In this document: in pieces, positions 8,796-17,723 of the stretch
Layout: the number at the start of each line of letters is the position of its first letter
Position numbering within the stretch: position 1 is the first letter of the stretch
NCBI GenBank assembly: GCA_028284185.1
Contig: JANQSG010000001.1
Location: forward strand, 1-48,246
Length of the DNA stretch: 48,246 bases
From: Kangiella sp.
GTDB lineage: Bacteria > Pseudomonadota > Gammaproteobacteria > Enterobacterales > Kangiellaceae
Direction of reading: 5' to 3'
Notes under the pieces: model-generated
Databases searched by the model: none
Told to the model about the DNA's origin: nothing
Seen by the model: the letters and a program-made list of their open reading frames with translations, nothing else
Translations under genes and position numbers: made by a program

Positions 8796-10415
8796 CTATT
8801 TATTAAATTGTCGGCCGTAACCGGAAGTAATCGGATAGCGTCTATCACGACCAAAAGCACGTGGGCTGATGCGAACACCAGGTGCCGATTGACGTCGTTT
8901 ATGCTCATTAGCATCCACCAACCATATCACACGCCGCACCACCGCTTCATCAAAGCCTAGCGCAACAATTTCCGCGATTGATTTATCTTCTTCCACATAG
9001 GCCTTCAAAATCGGATCAAGCATTTCATAAGGCGGTAAATTATCTTCATCTTTTTGATCGGGTGCCAGTTCCGCAGACGGCGCTCGAGTAATGACCCTTT
9101 CAGGGATCACAGGTGATATGCTATTACGATATTCGGCCAGCTTATAAACTATGGTTTTAGGTACGTCTTTTAGCGGATTAAAGCCGCCACACATATCACC
9201 ATACAAGGTACAATAACCCACTGCCACTTCCGACTTATTGCCAGTAGTTAGCACAATACGACCAAATTTATTAGATAAGGCCATCAGCAAAGTACCACGA
9301 GCACGCGCTTGAATGTTTTGTTCGGTAACATTCGGCTCAGTGCCTTTAAATTTATCCTCGAGCTGCGCCATAAATGCATGATACATTGGCTCAATAGAGA
9401 TAATATCAAATTCAATCCCCAGCGCTTCAGCTTCAGCCCTGGCGTCCTCGATACTGATGCTGGCGGTATATTTAAATGGCATCATCACCGCATTGACGTT
9501 TTCCGCGCCCAAAGCATCCACTGCAATCGCCAAAGTCACCGCCGAATCAATACCACCTGATAAGCCCAGCAGGGCCCCTGTCATACCATTTTTATGGATA
9601 TAATCACGAGTCCCTAAGACCAAAGCCTGCCAAATTTCCGCTTCACCATCGAGTTGTACCGAATCTTGTCTATCAGTGCTAATCTGATTAGTTGCAGGAT
9701 CAAATTCAAATACCACAAAATCCTCAGCAAACTCATTAGCGGTAAAAATTGCTTCGCCATTGGCAGCATAAGCAATCGAAGCGCCATCGAATAGCAGTTC
9801 ATCTTGACCACCAATTTGATTCACATACAACACTGGGATATTGTTTTCTTTAGCGCGCGCACCAACTTCGGCTTCGCGTCTATGGCCTTTACCAAAATAA
9901 TAAGGCGAAGCATTAGGACTGACGATAATCTCAGCACCAGCAACCTTACAGTTAGCAGTAGGTTCGGGAAACCAGAGATCTTCACAGATAACCACGCCAA
10001 TATTAACTCCCTTAATGGTAATCACACAGTTTTCATTACCTGGTGTAAAATAACGCTTTTCATCAAAAACCGAATAATTGGGTAATAGTTGCTTGCGGTA
10101 ACGTTCAAGAATAATACCATTGCTGATAATGCTGGCGCTGTTAAAAATCTTATCCTCAATTTTCTCAGGATGCCCGACAACTAAAGTGACCGGTGAAGCC
10201 ACTTGGCACAACTCAGCTAAAGCATCCTCAATTAATTGATAGAGATCGGAACGCAAGAGCAAATCTTCAGGTGGATAAGCAGATAACGCCAACTCAGATA
10301 ATACCAATAGATCAGCATTAGCTTGTTCGGCCTGTTGCAAAGAAGCCTTTATCAGGGCTAGATTATGATGAATATCACCAACAATATAGTTATTTTGCGC
10401 AATAGCAATTCGCAT
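8796..10415 (-). CDS. nadE: glutamine-dependent NAD+ synthetase
   Basis: Makes NAD+ from deamido-NAD+, ATP and glutamine. Two domains: an N-terminal nitrilase-type glutaminase (residues 1-250) with Glu in LVLSELALSAYPPEDLL, Lys in RKQLLPNYSVFDEKRYF and the catalytic Cys in GVVICEDLWFP; and a C-terminal N-type ATP pyrophosphatase domain with the P-loop GLSGGIDSAVT. The start is put at ATG 10415 (MRIAIAQ, 539 residues), which has a weak GGA 8 bases upstream; the GTG two codons earlier is too close to it. It leads glnB in a leftward operon and is divergent from pilS. Confidence 0.95.
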   Translation of the reverse strand: MRIAIAQNNYIVGDIHHNLALIKASLQQAEQANADLLVLSELALSAYPPEDLLLRSDLYQLIEDALAELCQVASPVTLVVGHPEKIEDKIFNSASIISNGIILERYRKQLLPNYSVFDEKRYFTPGNENCVITIKGVNIGVVICEDLWFPEPTANCKVAGAEIIVSPNASPYYFGKGHRREAEVGARAKENNIPVLYVNQIGGQDELLFDGASIAYAANGEAIFTANEFAEDFVVFEFDPATNQISTDRQDSVQLDGEAEIWQALVLGTRDYIHKNGMTGALLGLSGGIDSAVTLAIAVDALGAENVNAVMMPFKYTASISIEDARAEAEALGIEFDIISIEPMYHAFMAQLEDKFKGTEPNVTEQNIQARARGTLLMALSNKFGRIVLTTGNKSEVAVGYCTLYGDMCGGFNPLKDVPKTIVYKLAEYRNSISPVIPERVITRAPSAELAPDQKDEDNLPPYEMLDPILKAYVEEDKSIAEIVALGFDEAVVRRVIWLVDANEHKRRQSAPGVRISPRAFGRDRRYPITSGYGRQFNK

Positions 10416-10547
10416 GGACACAATCCATTAGTTTTTTGTTTATTGTCCAACATTTTTAAATTTTTTCAATGAGTTATCCCGATAATCCTTGAAAAGCTCA
10501 GCAGATATAATTAATCTCATAATCAGGGACAAAGGATAATCATCAAA

Positions 10548-12143
10548 TTGGGCCAAACTTCAGTGTCTGATAGCCATAAAAAAATTGAATTAGGTTGGCA
10601 GTTTTTACGCTACTACAGCTTGTTAAGAGTAGTTATTGCCTTTTTCTTATTAATCAGTCCTTTTATCTTCCAGACCAAAACTGAATTTAACAATCCGCAA
10701 CTCTATAATTCGATAGCTATAAGTTACATGATCGTAGCGACGCTCTTATTGTTTATCGCATTGGCCGAGCAGCGATTTTGGCTCATGTCGTTCATACAAC
10801 CTACCATTGATATTGCTTTTTTAGTTGCATTAGCCTTTTTTGGCTCCAAAGATACCTCTGCTTTTGCGGTTTTAATGGCGCTGGTGTCTATCTTTGCATT
10901 ATTGCTACTACGTCACCGATGGGCTTTACTTTACGGTGTTTCAGCTGCTGCCTTTTTATTTCTAATCAGTTGGTTTAAAAACAAAGGCTTGCATAGTGAT
11001 AATTACCTGGAACTATCGTTGCAGGCCTTTGCCATTCTAACCGTATCCTTATTAGGAAATATTCTGGCTCGAAGATTAACTAATTATGAATCAGAAGCTA
11101 TAGAAAATAGCTACCTAATTAATGATATGCATCAACTGAATGGCAAAATCATTAATAACATAAAACGAGGCTTTATCGTCATTACTGAAGATGGTACTAC
11201 CCTCTATATCAATAAAGTTGCCTGGTACTATCTTGGCAATCCGACCAGCCCCATTGGTCAGAACCTAAAATTAATAGCGCCTGAGCTGTACCAGCAAATT
11301 TTTGAAATGCAGTCTAATGAACACGAAGGAACCATCGTAAAAACCTCAGTCTCAGGTCCACGCTTACTACCCAAGTTCGTAAAATTGGCCAATGACAATA
11401 AAATTCTTATCACGCTGGAAGATTACGCAAAAATTTCCAAACGCATTCAACAGGCAAAGCTGGCGTCTTTAGGCCAACTGACTGCCAGTATCGCGCATGA
11501 AATTCGTAACCCCTTAAGCGCCATTAATCAAGCTAGTCAGATGTTTGATGAATTAGAGGGTACCAGCCAGCAAGAAAAGGACTTACTTAAAATTATTCAA
11601 CGACAGTCCAAAAGAATTAATAATATTATTGAAAACGTGCAGATGGTTTCCAAACGAAAAGCTCCTATTCGTCAAAAATTGTTACTAAACCGTTTTTTAC
11701 AAAGTTTTATTCATGAGTTCAAACAGGGGCTAAGTTACAACGCTGAATTTTTTGTTAATCCCATCTCTGAAGAGCTCAAGGTAAACTTTGATCAAGGCCA
11801 ACTAAAGCAAGTATTATCCAACTTATTTGATAATGGCTTAAAGTACAGTTTCATTAATACTAAAAAATATACAATTAATATTTCTGCCAATCAGGACCCT
11901 AAAACCAATCAAACTTTCCTTGACATTATTGACGATGGTACTGGAATTTCTGTTAATGATATCGAAAAAATCTTTGAACCTTTTTATACCACCGACCATG
12001 ATGGAACCGGTCTGGGGCTTTATATCTCAAAAGAATTGTGTGAAGCCAATGGAGCTCAACTAGACTGTATCCCTATTGCCTTCGGTGGTGCATGTTTCCG
12101 GATAGTTTTTGACCCTAATTATTATGAAAACACCCATAGCTAA
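10548..12143 (+). CDS. pilS: PilS-type membrane sensor histidine kinase
   Basis: A 531-residue sensor kinase of the type IV pilus regulatory pair. About six transmembrane helices fill residues 15-175, followed by a cytoplasmic PAS-like region (about 190-295). The dimerisation/phosphoacceptor helix is SIAHEIRNPLSA, and a full ATPase domain follows, with N-box QVLSNLFDNGLKYS, G1 DDGTGIS and G2 GTGLGLYIS. All catalytic motifs look intact. It starts with TTG at 10548, supported by AAAGGATAA about 11 bases upstream; no better ATG is in frame before the first membrane helix. It overlaps pilR by 20 bases. Confidence 0.9.
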   Translation: MGQTSVSDSHKKIELGWQFLRYYSLLRVVIAFFLLISPFIFQTKTEFNNPQLYNSIAISYMIVATLLLFIALAEQRFWLMSFIQPTIDIAFLVALAFFGSKDTSAFAVLMALVSIFALLLLRHRWALLYGVSAAAFLFLISWFKNKGLHSDNYLELSLQAFAILTVSLLGNILARRLTNYESEAIENSYLINDMHQLNGKIINNIKRGFIVITEDGTTLYINKVAWYYLGNPTSPIGQNLKLIAPELYQQIFEMQSNEHEGTIVKTSVSGPRLLPKFVKLANDNKILITLEDYAKISKRIQQAKLASLGQLTASIAHEIRNPLSAINQASQMFDELEGTSQQEKDLLKIIQRQSKRINNIIENVQMVSKRKAPIRQKLLLNRFLQSFIHEFKQGLSYNAEFFVNPISEELKVNFDQGQLKQVLSNLFDNGLKYSFINTKKYTINISANQDPKTNQTFLDIIDDGTGISVNDIEKIFEPFYTTDHDGTGLGLYISKELCEANGAQLDCIPIAFGGACFRIVFDPNYYENTHS

Positions 12144-13455
12144 TCCCAAAATATTGATCATTGATGACGAAGCAGATATTCGCCATCTGCTGGCCATGAG
12201 TCTAGTGCAAATGGATATAGAAGTTGATTGTGCTAAAGATATAGCAGAAGCCATGAAGTATCTACAGACTAATAGCTATCATTTTTGCATCACTGATATG
12301 AAACTGCCTGATGGTAATGGTCTGTCTATTGTGGAATATTGCAATAAAGAATTACCTCATATGCCGATAGCAGTTATTACAGCTTTTGGTAATACGGATA
12401 CAGCCGTCAACGCCATGAAACTTGGGGCTTTCGATTTTTTAGCCAAACCTATCGAGCTGGTTCAATTACGTCAACTGCTGCAAAATGCTTTTAACTATAA
12501 TCTTGAAACCTCAAATTCTGAGCAGCGCTTACCAATAGACTTCCTAAATGGTGATAGTCAGATTATCTGTCAATTCAGAAGCCAGTTAGAAAAGGTACAT
12601 AAATCAAATGCCCCTATTATCATTCAAGGAGCAAAAGGGACTCAAAAGGAAAAGGTCGCAAAATATGTACATACTCAAAGCTCTCGAGGTGAATACCAAG
12701 AAGTTTACTTGGATTGCAGTACGATTGACTCAGAAAAAGTTGGGCCATTACTATTCAGCTCCAAAGAAAATAATATCTTGATTCAAGCCCATAAAAGCAG
12801 CCTAATTATTAGCAATATCCAGCTACTTTCTAAAAGTACTCAAAAACAATTACTGCAGGTTTTAGAATCAAAAGCACTTTATATCAGAGAAACTAACGAA
12901 GAAAGAATCATCGATGTAAGAGTGATAGTTTGTACCGATAAAGATCTTGAGAAATACGTTACCAGTCTTGAGTTACGGGAAGACCTATTCTTTAGGCTTA
13001 ACGTATTAACCTTGAAAATTCCAAACTTAGAACAGCGTAGGGAAGATATGGGGTTTTTAATTGATCTTTATCTGGAGAAAATTGCTCCAGACAAAAGCTT
13101 ATCCACTAAAGCTCGCAAAAAACTTACACAATATAAATACCCTTTCAATTATCGAGAACTTAATAATTTGATATCCAAAGCAAACAATTTGTCAGAAAGT
13201 GATGTAATAGAGATTAATGACTTGTTGTTTGATGACTCTGAATCCATGGCTAATGCCACCCAACATAAATCTAGCAGCTCCATTATATCCTCCAGAGGAC
13301 ATATGCCCCTTGATGACTATATTTCTGCAATAGAAAAGCAAGAAATTAAAACGGCCCTAGAACAAACCCGCTGGAACCGAACAGAAGCGGCAAAGTTACT
13401 AGGCATAAGCTTTAGAACTATTCGCTATAAAATCAAAAAGTTAGGTATCGAATAG
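12124..13455 (+). CDS. pilR: PilR-type response regulator with degenerate AAA+ domain
   Basis: A 443-residue NtrC-family protein next to pilS. The receiver (residues 8-125) is intact: DDE at 14-16, phosphoacceptor D58, ITAF and K108. The C-terminal Fis-type helix-turn-helix (about 400-443, WNRTEAAKLLGISFRTIRYKI) is also intact. The central sigma54-interaction domain is not: Walker A is GAKGTQKE (169-176, the Gly before Lys is Gln), Walker B is SSLIISN where LFLDE is expected, and the GAFTGA segment is missing, with about a dozen residues lost between CSTIDSEKV and the Walker B strand. Parts of the fold survive (REDLFFRLNV...RRED, 285-308). ATG 12124 is used rather than an upstream TTG. It probably binds DNA without remodelling sigma54. 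Confidence 0.85.
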   Translation: MKTPIANPKILIIDDEADIRHLLAMSLVQMDIEVDCAKDIAEAMKYLQTNSYHFCITDMKLPDGNGLSIVEYCNKELPHMPIAVITAFGNTDTAVNAMKLGAFDFLAKPIELVQLRQLLQNAFNYNLETSNSEQRLPIDFLNGDSQIICQFRSQLEKVHKSNAPIIIQGAKGTQKEKVAKYVHTQSSRGEYQEVYLDCSTIDSEKVGPLLFSSKENNILIQAHKSSLIISNIQLLSKSTQKQLLQVLESKALYIRETNEERIIDVRVIVCTDKDLEKYVTSLELREDLFFRLNVLTLKIPNLEQRREDMGFLIDLYLEKIAPDKSLSTKARKKLTQYKYPFNYRELNNLISKANNLSESDVIEINDLLFDDSESMANATQHKSSSSIISSRGHMPLDDYISAIEKQEIKTALEQTRWNRTEAAKLLGISFRTIRYKIKKLGIE

Positions 13456-13571
13456 TAAATTTTCCCTATCGTATTAAGAGATATCTCACAAACAATAGAG
13501 TGTAAATCGATTCTATTTTTAGCAGCGCTTTAATTATAATTTAGTTCTTCAGTATGGATGTTGGAGCTAAA

Positions 13572-14075
13572 ATGAATAAAGGATTTACTTTAATTGAAAC
13601 TATCGTTATCACGGCAATTATAGCTATCATAAGTAGTTTCTCTATTAGCGGCCTTCATTATTTTATTGAAAAGCAAAAAGTTATAGCAGATAGCAACAGT
13701 GTTATTCAGATCATTAGTCTTGCAAAAAGCAACGCCATTAAATTAAATCAAGCAGTGATGATTTGTGGTGAAAAAACTGACACGGCTTGTAGTAGTGACT
13801 GGAGCTCAATAAAGCTTGTCAGCAAAGAAAACCCTGTTAATTTAATATATCAACTTAAATTAAAATCCAACCTGGCAACTGCTAAATGGAGTGCTTTTCA
13901 ACGTAAAAGCTATTTAAGTTTTAACGGTAGAGGCTTTACTGAACACTTAAATGGCAGCCTTTACTTATGCCATAACAGATATAAAAACCTTCATCGGGTA
14001 ATTAAAGTAGCCAAATCCGGAAGAGCCCGCATTGTTAAAACCGGCAACAACTTGAATCAAAGATGTCAATCCTAA
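13572..14075 (+). CDS. FimT/GspH-like type IV pseudopilin
   Basis: A 167-residue prepilin-like protein. The N-terminus MNKG-FTLIE is a classic type III prepilin signal: PilD should cut after Gly4 and methylate the Phe. Glu5 of the mature protein and the long hydrophobic helix (VITAIIAIISSFSISGL) follow. The C-terminal domain contains paired cysteines (near residues 69, 77, 141 and 165) that could form disulfides. The layout fits GspH/FimT minor pseudopilins, which help start pilus assembly or bind DNA. ATG 13572 is chosen because GGAG lies 5 bases upstream. It follows pilR by 116 bases. Confidence 0.75.
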   Translation: MNKGFTLIETIVITAIIAIISSFSISGLHYFIEKQKVIADSNSVIQIISLAKSNAIKLNQAVMICGEKTDTACSSDWSSIKLVSKENPVNLIYQLKLKSNLATAKWSAFQRKSYLSFNGRGFTEHLNGSLYLCHNRYKNLHRVIKVAKSGRARIVKTGNNLNQRCQS

Positions 14076-14142
14076 TAAATTACTATAGATTAACTTTAAG
14101 GAATGATAAGATTTAGCTAATCATAATAAACGCTTTGCTTTA

Positions 14143-15510
14143 ATGACCAATAGGATAGCTACTGCAGAAATCACCGCCCAATCAGGATTAGAACTTTTAA
14201 CCAATGATGAAATATCCCTTTTAAATAAAGATACCAATGGTGAAAATTATTTTCTACTTAAAAAATGTATTTTAGCCGTTTTAAATAGCGGCGAAGCTAC
14301 TGACAATATTGCTCATGTTACCAGTCAGCTTGATAAGTTTGATCTGGAAATTATCCCGTTAAATAAAGGCCTAAAATTACGCATTTATAATGCCCCGGCA
14401 TCAGCATTTGTTGATGGCAAAATGATTCAAGGATTACACGAGCATGTCTTTAGTGTTTTGCGTGATATCGTATTTTTAAAACAAGAACTGAAATTTAATA
14501 GCAGAATTGATTTTAGAAGCCAAAACGGAATCAGCAATGCCATATTCCATATTTTAAGAAATGCTCAAGCTTTTCAAGTCGGGGAAGATCCTAATATGGT
14601 GGTATGTTGGGGTGGTCACTCTATACCACATCACGAGTATAAATACACCAAAGATGTGGGTTACCGCTTAGGTCTGAGAGCTTTAAGTATTATTACCGGC
14701 TGTGGCATTGGCGCCATGAAAGGGCCTATGAAAGGCGCACTGGTAGGCCATTCCAAACAACGCATTTGCAATGGTCGGTATCTAGGCATTACCGAACCTG
14801 GCATTATTGCGGCTGAATCACCGAATCCAATTGTTAATGAATTGATCATCATGCCAGACATCGAAAAGCGTCTTGAAGCATTTGTCCGCTTAGGTCATGG
14901 TTTTGTAGTTTTTCCTGGTGGCGCTGGAACTGCAGAAGAAATCCTTTATATTTTAGGTATTTTACTTAACCCTAAAAACAAAAATATTCCTTTTCCATTA
15001 GTCTTTACCGGACCTAAAGAATCTAAAGCTTATTTTGAACAAATGGATCTGTTTATTGGTAAAACACTAGGCAAAGAAGCACAAAGCAAATATCAGATTA
15101 TCATTAACAACCCCATTGCCGTAGCCAAAGCGATGCAACAAGGCATTTCCCAAGTAAGAGAATATCGAAAATCAGCACATGATGCTTACCATTATAACTG
15201 GCAACTGGAAATTGACTGGGATTTCCAGGAAGAATTTATACCAACCCATCAGAATATGTCAGAGCTAGATCTAGGTAAAAATCAACCGGGACATTTATTA
15301 GCCGCTAATTTGCGTAAAGCTTTTTCCGGCATTGTTTCAGGTAATATTAAGGAACAAGGTATTGCCGAAGTGGACAAACATGGACCTTATCAGCTGACAG
15401 GCGATCAAGAGATCATGGACTCAATGGATGCTTTACTAAGAAGCTTCATCGAGCAAGGTCGAATGAAATTAGAACAAAAAAATTATAAACCTTGTTATCA
15501 AATTAAATAA
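14143..15510 (+). CDS. ppnN: pyrimidine/purine nucleotide 5'-monophosphate nucleosidase PpnN
   Basis: Cleaves nucleoside monophosphates to free base and ribose 5-phosphate; in E. coli it is controlled by (p)ppGpp. The 455-residue length is almost that of E. coli PpnN (YgdH, 454), well above the ~190 of simple LOG proteins. The N-terminal regulatory domain (about 1-140) is followed by the LOG-type catalytic domain with TGCGIGAMKGPMKGA and the phosphate-binding PGGAGTAEE near residues 264-272, then the family's C-terminal extension. A bidirectional hairpin follows the stop. Confidence 0.92.
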   Translation: MTNRIATAEITAQSGLELLTNDEISLLNKDTNGENYFLLKKCILAVLNSGEATDNIAHVTSQLDKFDLEIIPLNKGLKLRIYNAPASAFVDGKMIQGLHEHVFSVLRDIVFLKQELKFNSRIDFRSQNGISNAIFHILRNAQAFQVGEDPNMVVCWGGHSIPHHEYKYTKDVGYRLGLRALSIITGCGIGAMKGPMKGALVGHSKQRICNGRYLGITEPGIIAAESPNPIVNELIIMPDIEKRLEAFVRLGHGFVVFPGGAGTAEEILYILGILLNPKNKNIPFPLVFTGPKESKAYFEQMDLFIGKTLGKEAQSKYQIIINNPIAVAKAMQQGISQVREYRKSAHDAYHYNWQLEIDWDFQEEFIPTHQNMSELDLGKNQPGHLLAANLRKAFSGIVSGNIKEQGIAEVDKHGPYQLTGDQEIMDSMDALLRSFIEQGRMKLEQKNYKPCYQIK

Positions 15511-15526
15511 TTTCCTGTTCGCATAA

Positions 15527-15552
15527 AAAAGCCGAGCAATAACTCGGCTTTT
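15527..15552. terminator. bidirectional terminator between ppnN and etfA
   Basis: AAAAGCCGAG (15527-15536), loop CAATAA, CTCGGCTTTT (15543-15552): a perfect 10-bp stem with A- and T-runs on the two sides, between two convergent genes. Confidence 0.85.
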
Positions 15553-15571
15553 CTTTTATATCTGGCAAATT

Positions 15572-16501
15572 TTAAAGCGCTTCATTTAGCTCTGGTATCA
15601 CTTTAAACAAGTCAGCCACCAAACCATAGTCAGCCACCTGGAAGATTGGTGCTTCTTCATCCTTATTAATAGCTACAATGACTTTTGAATCTTTCATACC
15701 TGCCAAGTGCTGAATAGCACCAGAAATACCCACCGCAATATAAAGCTCAGGAGCTACAATTTTACCCGTTTGACCCACCTGATAATCATTTGGTACATAA
15801 CCTGCATCAACTGCTGCACGGGAAGCACCAACAGCAGCACCTAATTTATCGGCTAAAGTCTCCAACATGGCAAAATTCTCACCAGACCCCATACCGCGAC
15901 CACCAGAAACAATGACTCTCGCCGAAGTTAATTCAGGGCGCTCAGAAACCGTTAACTCTTCGCCAACATAACTTGCGGTATCAGCATGCCCTGTTGAATC
16001 AATAACTTCTATAGCTGCTGAACCACCTTCTTGAGCTACCGCATCAAAGCCAGTAGAACGAACCGTAATCACTTTCTTACTATCATTTGATTTGACCGTA
16101 GCAATGGCATTACCTGCGTAAACTGGACGCTCAAAGGTATCATCAGACTCGATCTTGGTGATATCTGAAATTTGCTGCACATCCAAAATAGCGGCAACAC
16201 GAGGGGCAAAGTTTTTACCAAAGGTTGAAGCTGGCGCTAAAATATGACTGTAATCATCAGCCATAGAAACTACCAGCTTTTCTAAATCTTCAGCCAAAAG
16301 ATGCACATAATAATCTGCATCTGCTACCAAGACCTTGCTAACTCCTTGTGCTTTAGCAACTTGCTCAGCAGCCGCTTGGCAATTATGACCAGCCACTAAA
16401 ACCACTGTATCACCAGGTAATTGGCTAGCAGCAGCAATAGTATTAAAGGTTGAAGCTTGTGCTTGCTCGTTATTATGTTCTGCAATTACTAAAGTTGTCA
16501 T
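15572..16501 (-). CDS. etfA: electron transfer flavoprotein alpha subunit
   Basis: Pairs with EtfB to hold FAD and carry electrons from acyl-CoA and other dehydrogenases to ETF-quinone oxidoreductase. The C-terminal FAD-binding domain carries the signature [20 protein letters not shown] and [13 protein letters not shown], preceded by [12 protein letters not shown]. The 309-residue length is typical. The start codon directly follows the etfB stop without a gap, so the two are a tight operon with stoichiometric synthesis. It ends facing ppnN. Confidence 0.96.
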   Translation of the reverse strand: MTTLVIAEHNNEQAQASTFNTIAAASQLPGDTVVLVAGHNCQAAAEQVAKAQGVSKVLVADADYYVHLLAEDLEKLVVSMADDYSHILAPASTFGKNFAPRVAAILDVQQISDITKIESDDTFERPVYAGNAIATVKSNDSKKVITVRSTGFDAVAQEGGSAAIEVIDSTGHADTASYVGEELTVSERPELTSARVIVSGGRGMGSGENFAMLETLADKLGAAVGASRAAVDAGYVPNDYQVGQTGKIVAPELYIAVGISGAIQHLAGMKDSKVIVAINKDEEAPIFQVADYGLVADLFKVIPELNEAL

Positions 16502-17251
16502 TTAGATCACCTTCGCTTCATTTTTTAATTTATCCACCAATTCAGCCACAGACTCGACTTTGATGCCCTCAGAACGCGCAGGAGGATTAGTCACTTTCAA
16601 AGTTTCAGTACGTGCAGCCACATCAACGCCTAAATCAGCAACGGCAATTTCTTCAAGTGGTTTGCGCTTGGCTTTCATAATATTCGGCAAGGATGCAAAG
16701 CGTGGTTCATTCAAGCGCAAATCAGTCGTAACGATTGCAGGCAGACTTAATTCAACCGTTTGTAAACCACCATCAATTTCACGGGTCACCTGAGCTTTAC
16801 CATCAGCAACTTTTACTTCAGAAGCAAAAGTGCCCTGGCCCCAGCCTAATAATGCACCTAGCATTTGACCAGTTTGATTATTGTCACTGTCAATTGACTG
16901 CTTGCCCAATAAGACTATTTGCGGCTCTTCTTTTTGCACGATGTTTTTAAGCACTTTGGCCACCGCCAAAGATTCCAAATCATCATCAGACTTCACTAAA
17001 ATAGCTTTATCAGCGCCCAAAGCCAGCGCCGTACGTAGAGTTTCCTGAGCTTGTTGCGGGCCAATAGAAACCGCAACGATTTCAGTTGCTACGCCCTGCT
17101 CTTTTAAGCGAACAGCTTCTTCAACTGCAATTTCGCAAAAGGGATTCATCGACATTTTGACGTTTGTTGTTTCAACGCCTGTATTATCAGTATTAACACG
17201 AACCTTAACATTCGCATCAATTACACGCTTAATGGCAACTAGAATTTTCAT
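16502..17251 (-). CDS. etfB: electron transfer flavoprotein beta subunit
   Basis: The partner of EtfA, usually carrying a structural AMP. It begins [19 protein letters not shown] and contains [17 protein letters not shown] and the [23 protein letters not shown] block that contacts AMP and EtfA. ATG 17251 gives 249 residues, the standard family length; the open frame extends 25 codons further upstream but these residues do not look like EtfB. GGG lies 5 bases before the ATG. ETF-QO lies upstream on the other strand, beyond a repeat element. Confidence 0.96.
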   Translation of the reverse strand: MKILVAIKRVIDANVKVRVNTDNTGVETTNVKMSMNPFCEIAVEEAVRLKEQGVATEIVAVSIGPQQAQETLRTALALGADKAILVKSDDDLESLAVAKVLKNIVQKEEPQIVLLGKQSIDSDNNQTGQMLGALLGWGQGTFASEVKVADGKAQVTREIDGGLQTVELSLPAIVTTDLRLNEPRFASLPNIMKAKRKPLEEIAVADLGVDVAARTETLKVTNPPARSEGIKVESVAELVDKLKNEAKVI

Positions 17252-17421
17252 AAAAACCCTATCACTGTATAATTCTTGGCAAAATAGACGACCTAGTCGA
17301 CTATACTTTAGTAAAATAGGCCGCAATGGTGACCTTTTCGAGCCTTAAGGTCAATAGTTAAAGGCTATTTTTGATTCTTTTTTGCCTATTTTAAGCACAT
17401 TTGACGCTTAATCAGGCACTT

Positions 17422-17686
17422 ATACCCAAGCTACTGAAAAATGCAAATTTTCAGCAAGTGACAAAAGGCATTGAGACTGGGCATTGATTGAAGATAATGG
17501 TTATTCCCTTGTCAAAATCAATAACAAAGTCTCAATGCTTTTCAGCCTTGCCCTTTGGGAGCTCCACCGTGTTTCCATTACTGTGTTATGTTAATTTGAA
17601 AGATGTTAATATTTCGGCATTAACATGCCGTGTACTGAAAACACGGTGATAGCTCTGAAACATGTATTTTCCAGTAGCTTGGGTAT
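17422..17686. mobile_element. MITE-like element with 15-bp perfect terminal inverted repeats and nested hairpins
   Basis: ATACCCAAGCTACTG at 17422-17436 is perfectly inverted as CAGTAGCTTGGGTAT at 17672-17686, and the similarity runs on imperfectly inward. Inside lie two large arms. Arm 1 pairs 17464-17478 with 17528-17542 (14 of 15) and also ATTGATT with AATCAAT. Arm 2 pairs CACCGTGTTT (17565-17574) with AAACACGGTG (17639-17648) around smaller palindromes (CGGCAT-TAAC-ATGCCG at 17615-17630). No credible ORF of its own is present. This is what a non-autonomous miniature transposon or structured repeat looks like. Target duplication cannot be decided. It fills most of the etfB to ETF-QO gap (17252-17723); the rest holds no gene. 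Confidence 0.7.
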
Positions 17687-17723
17687 TAAAATAATTATTT
17701 GATTAGCATTAAAGAGGTGTTTC

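Noticed and set aside
17252-17326. 25-residue N-terminal extension of EtfB
   Set aside because: Known EtfB proteins begin MKILVAIK; the extension contains the promoter/leader region.
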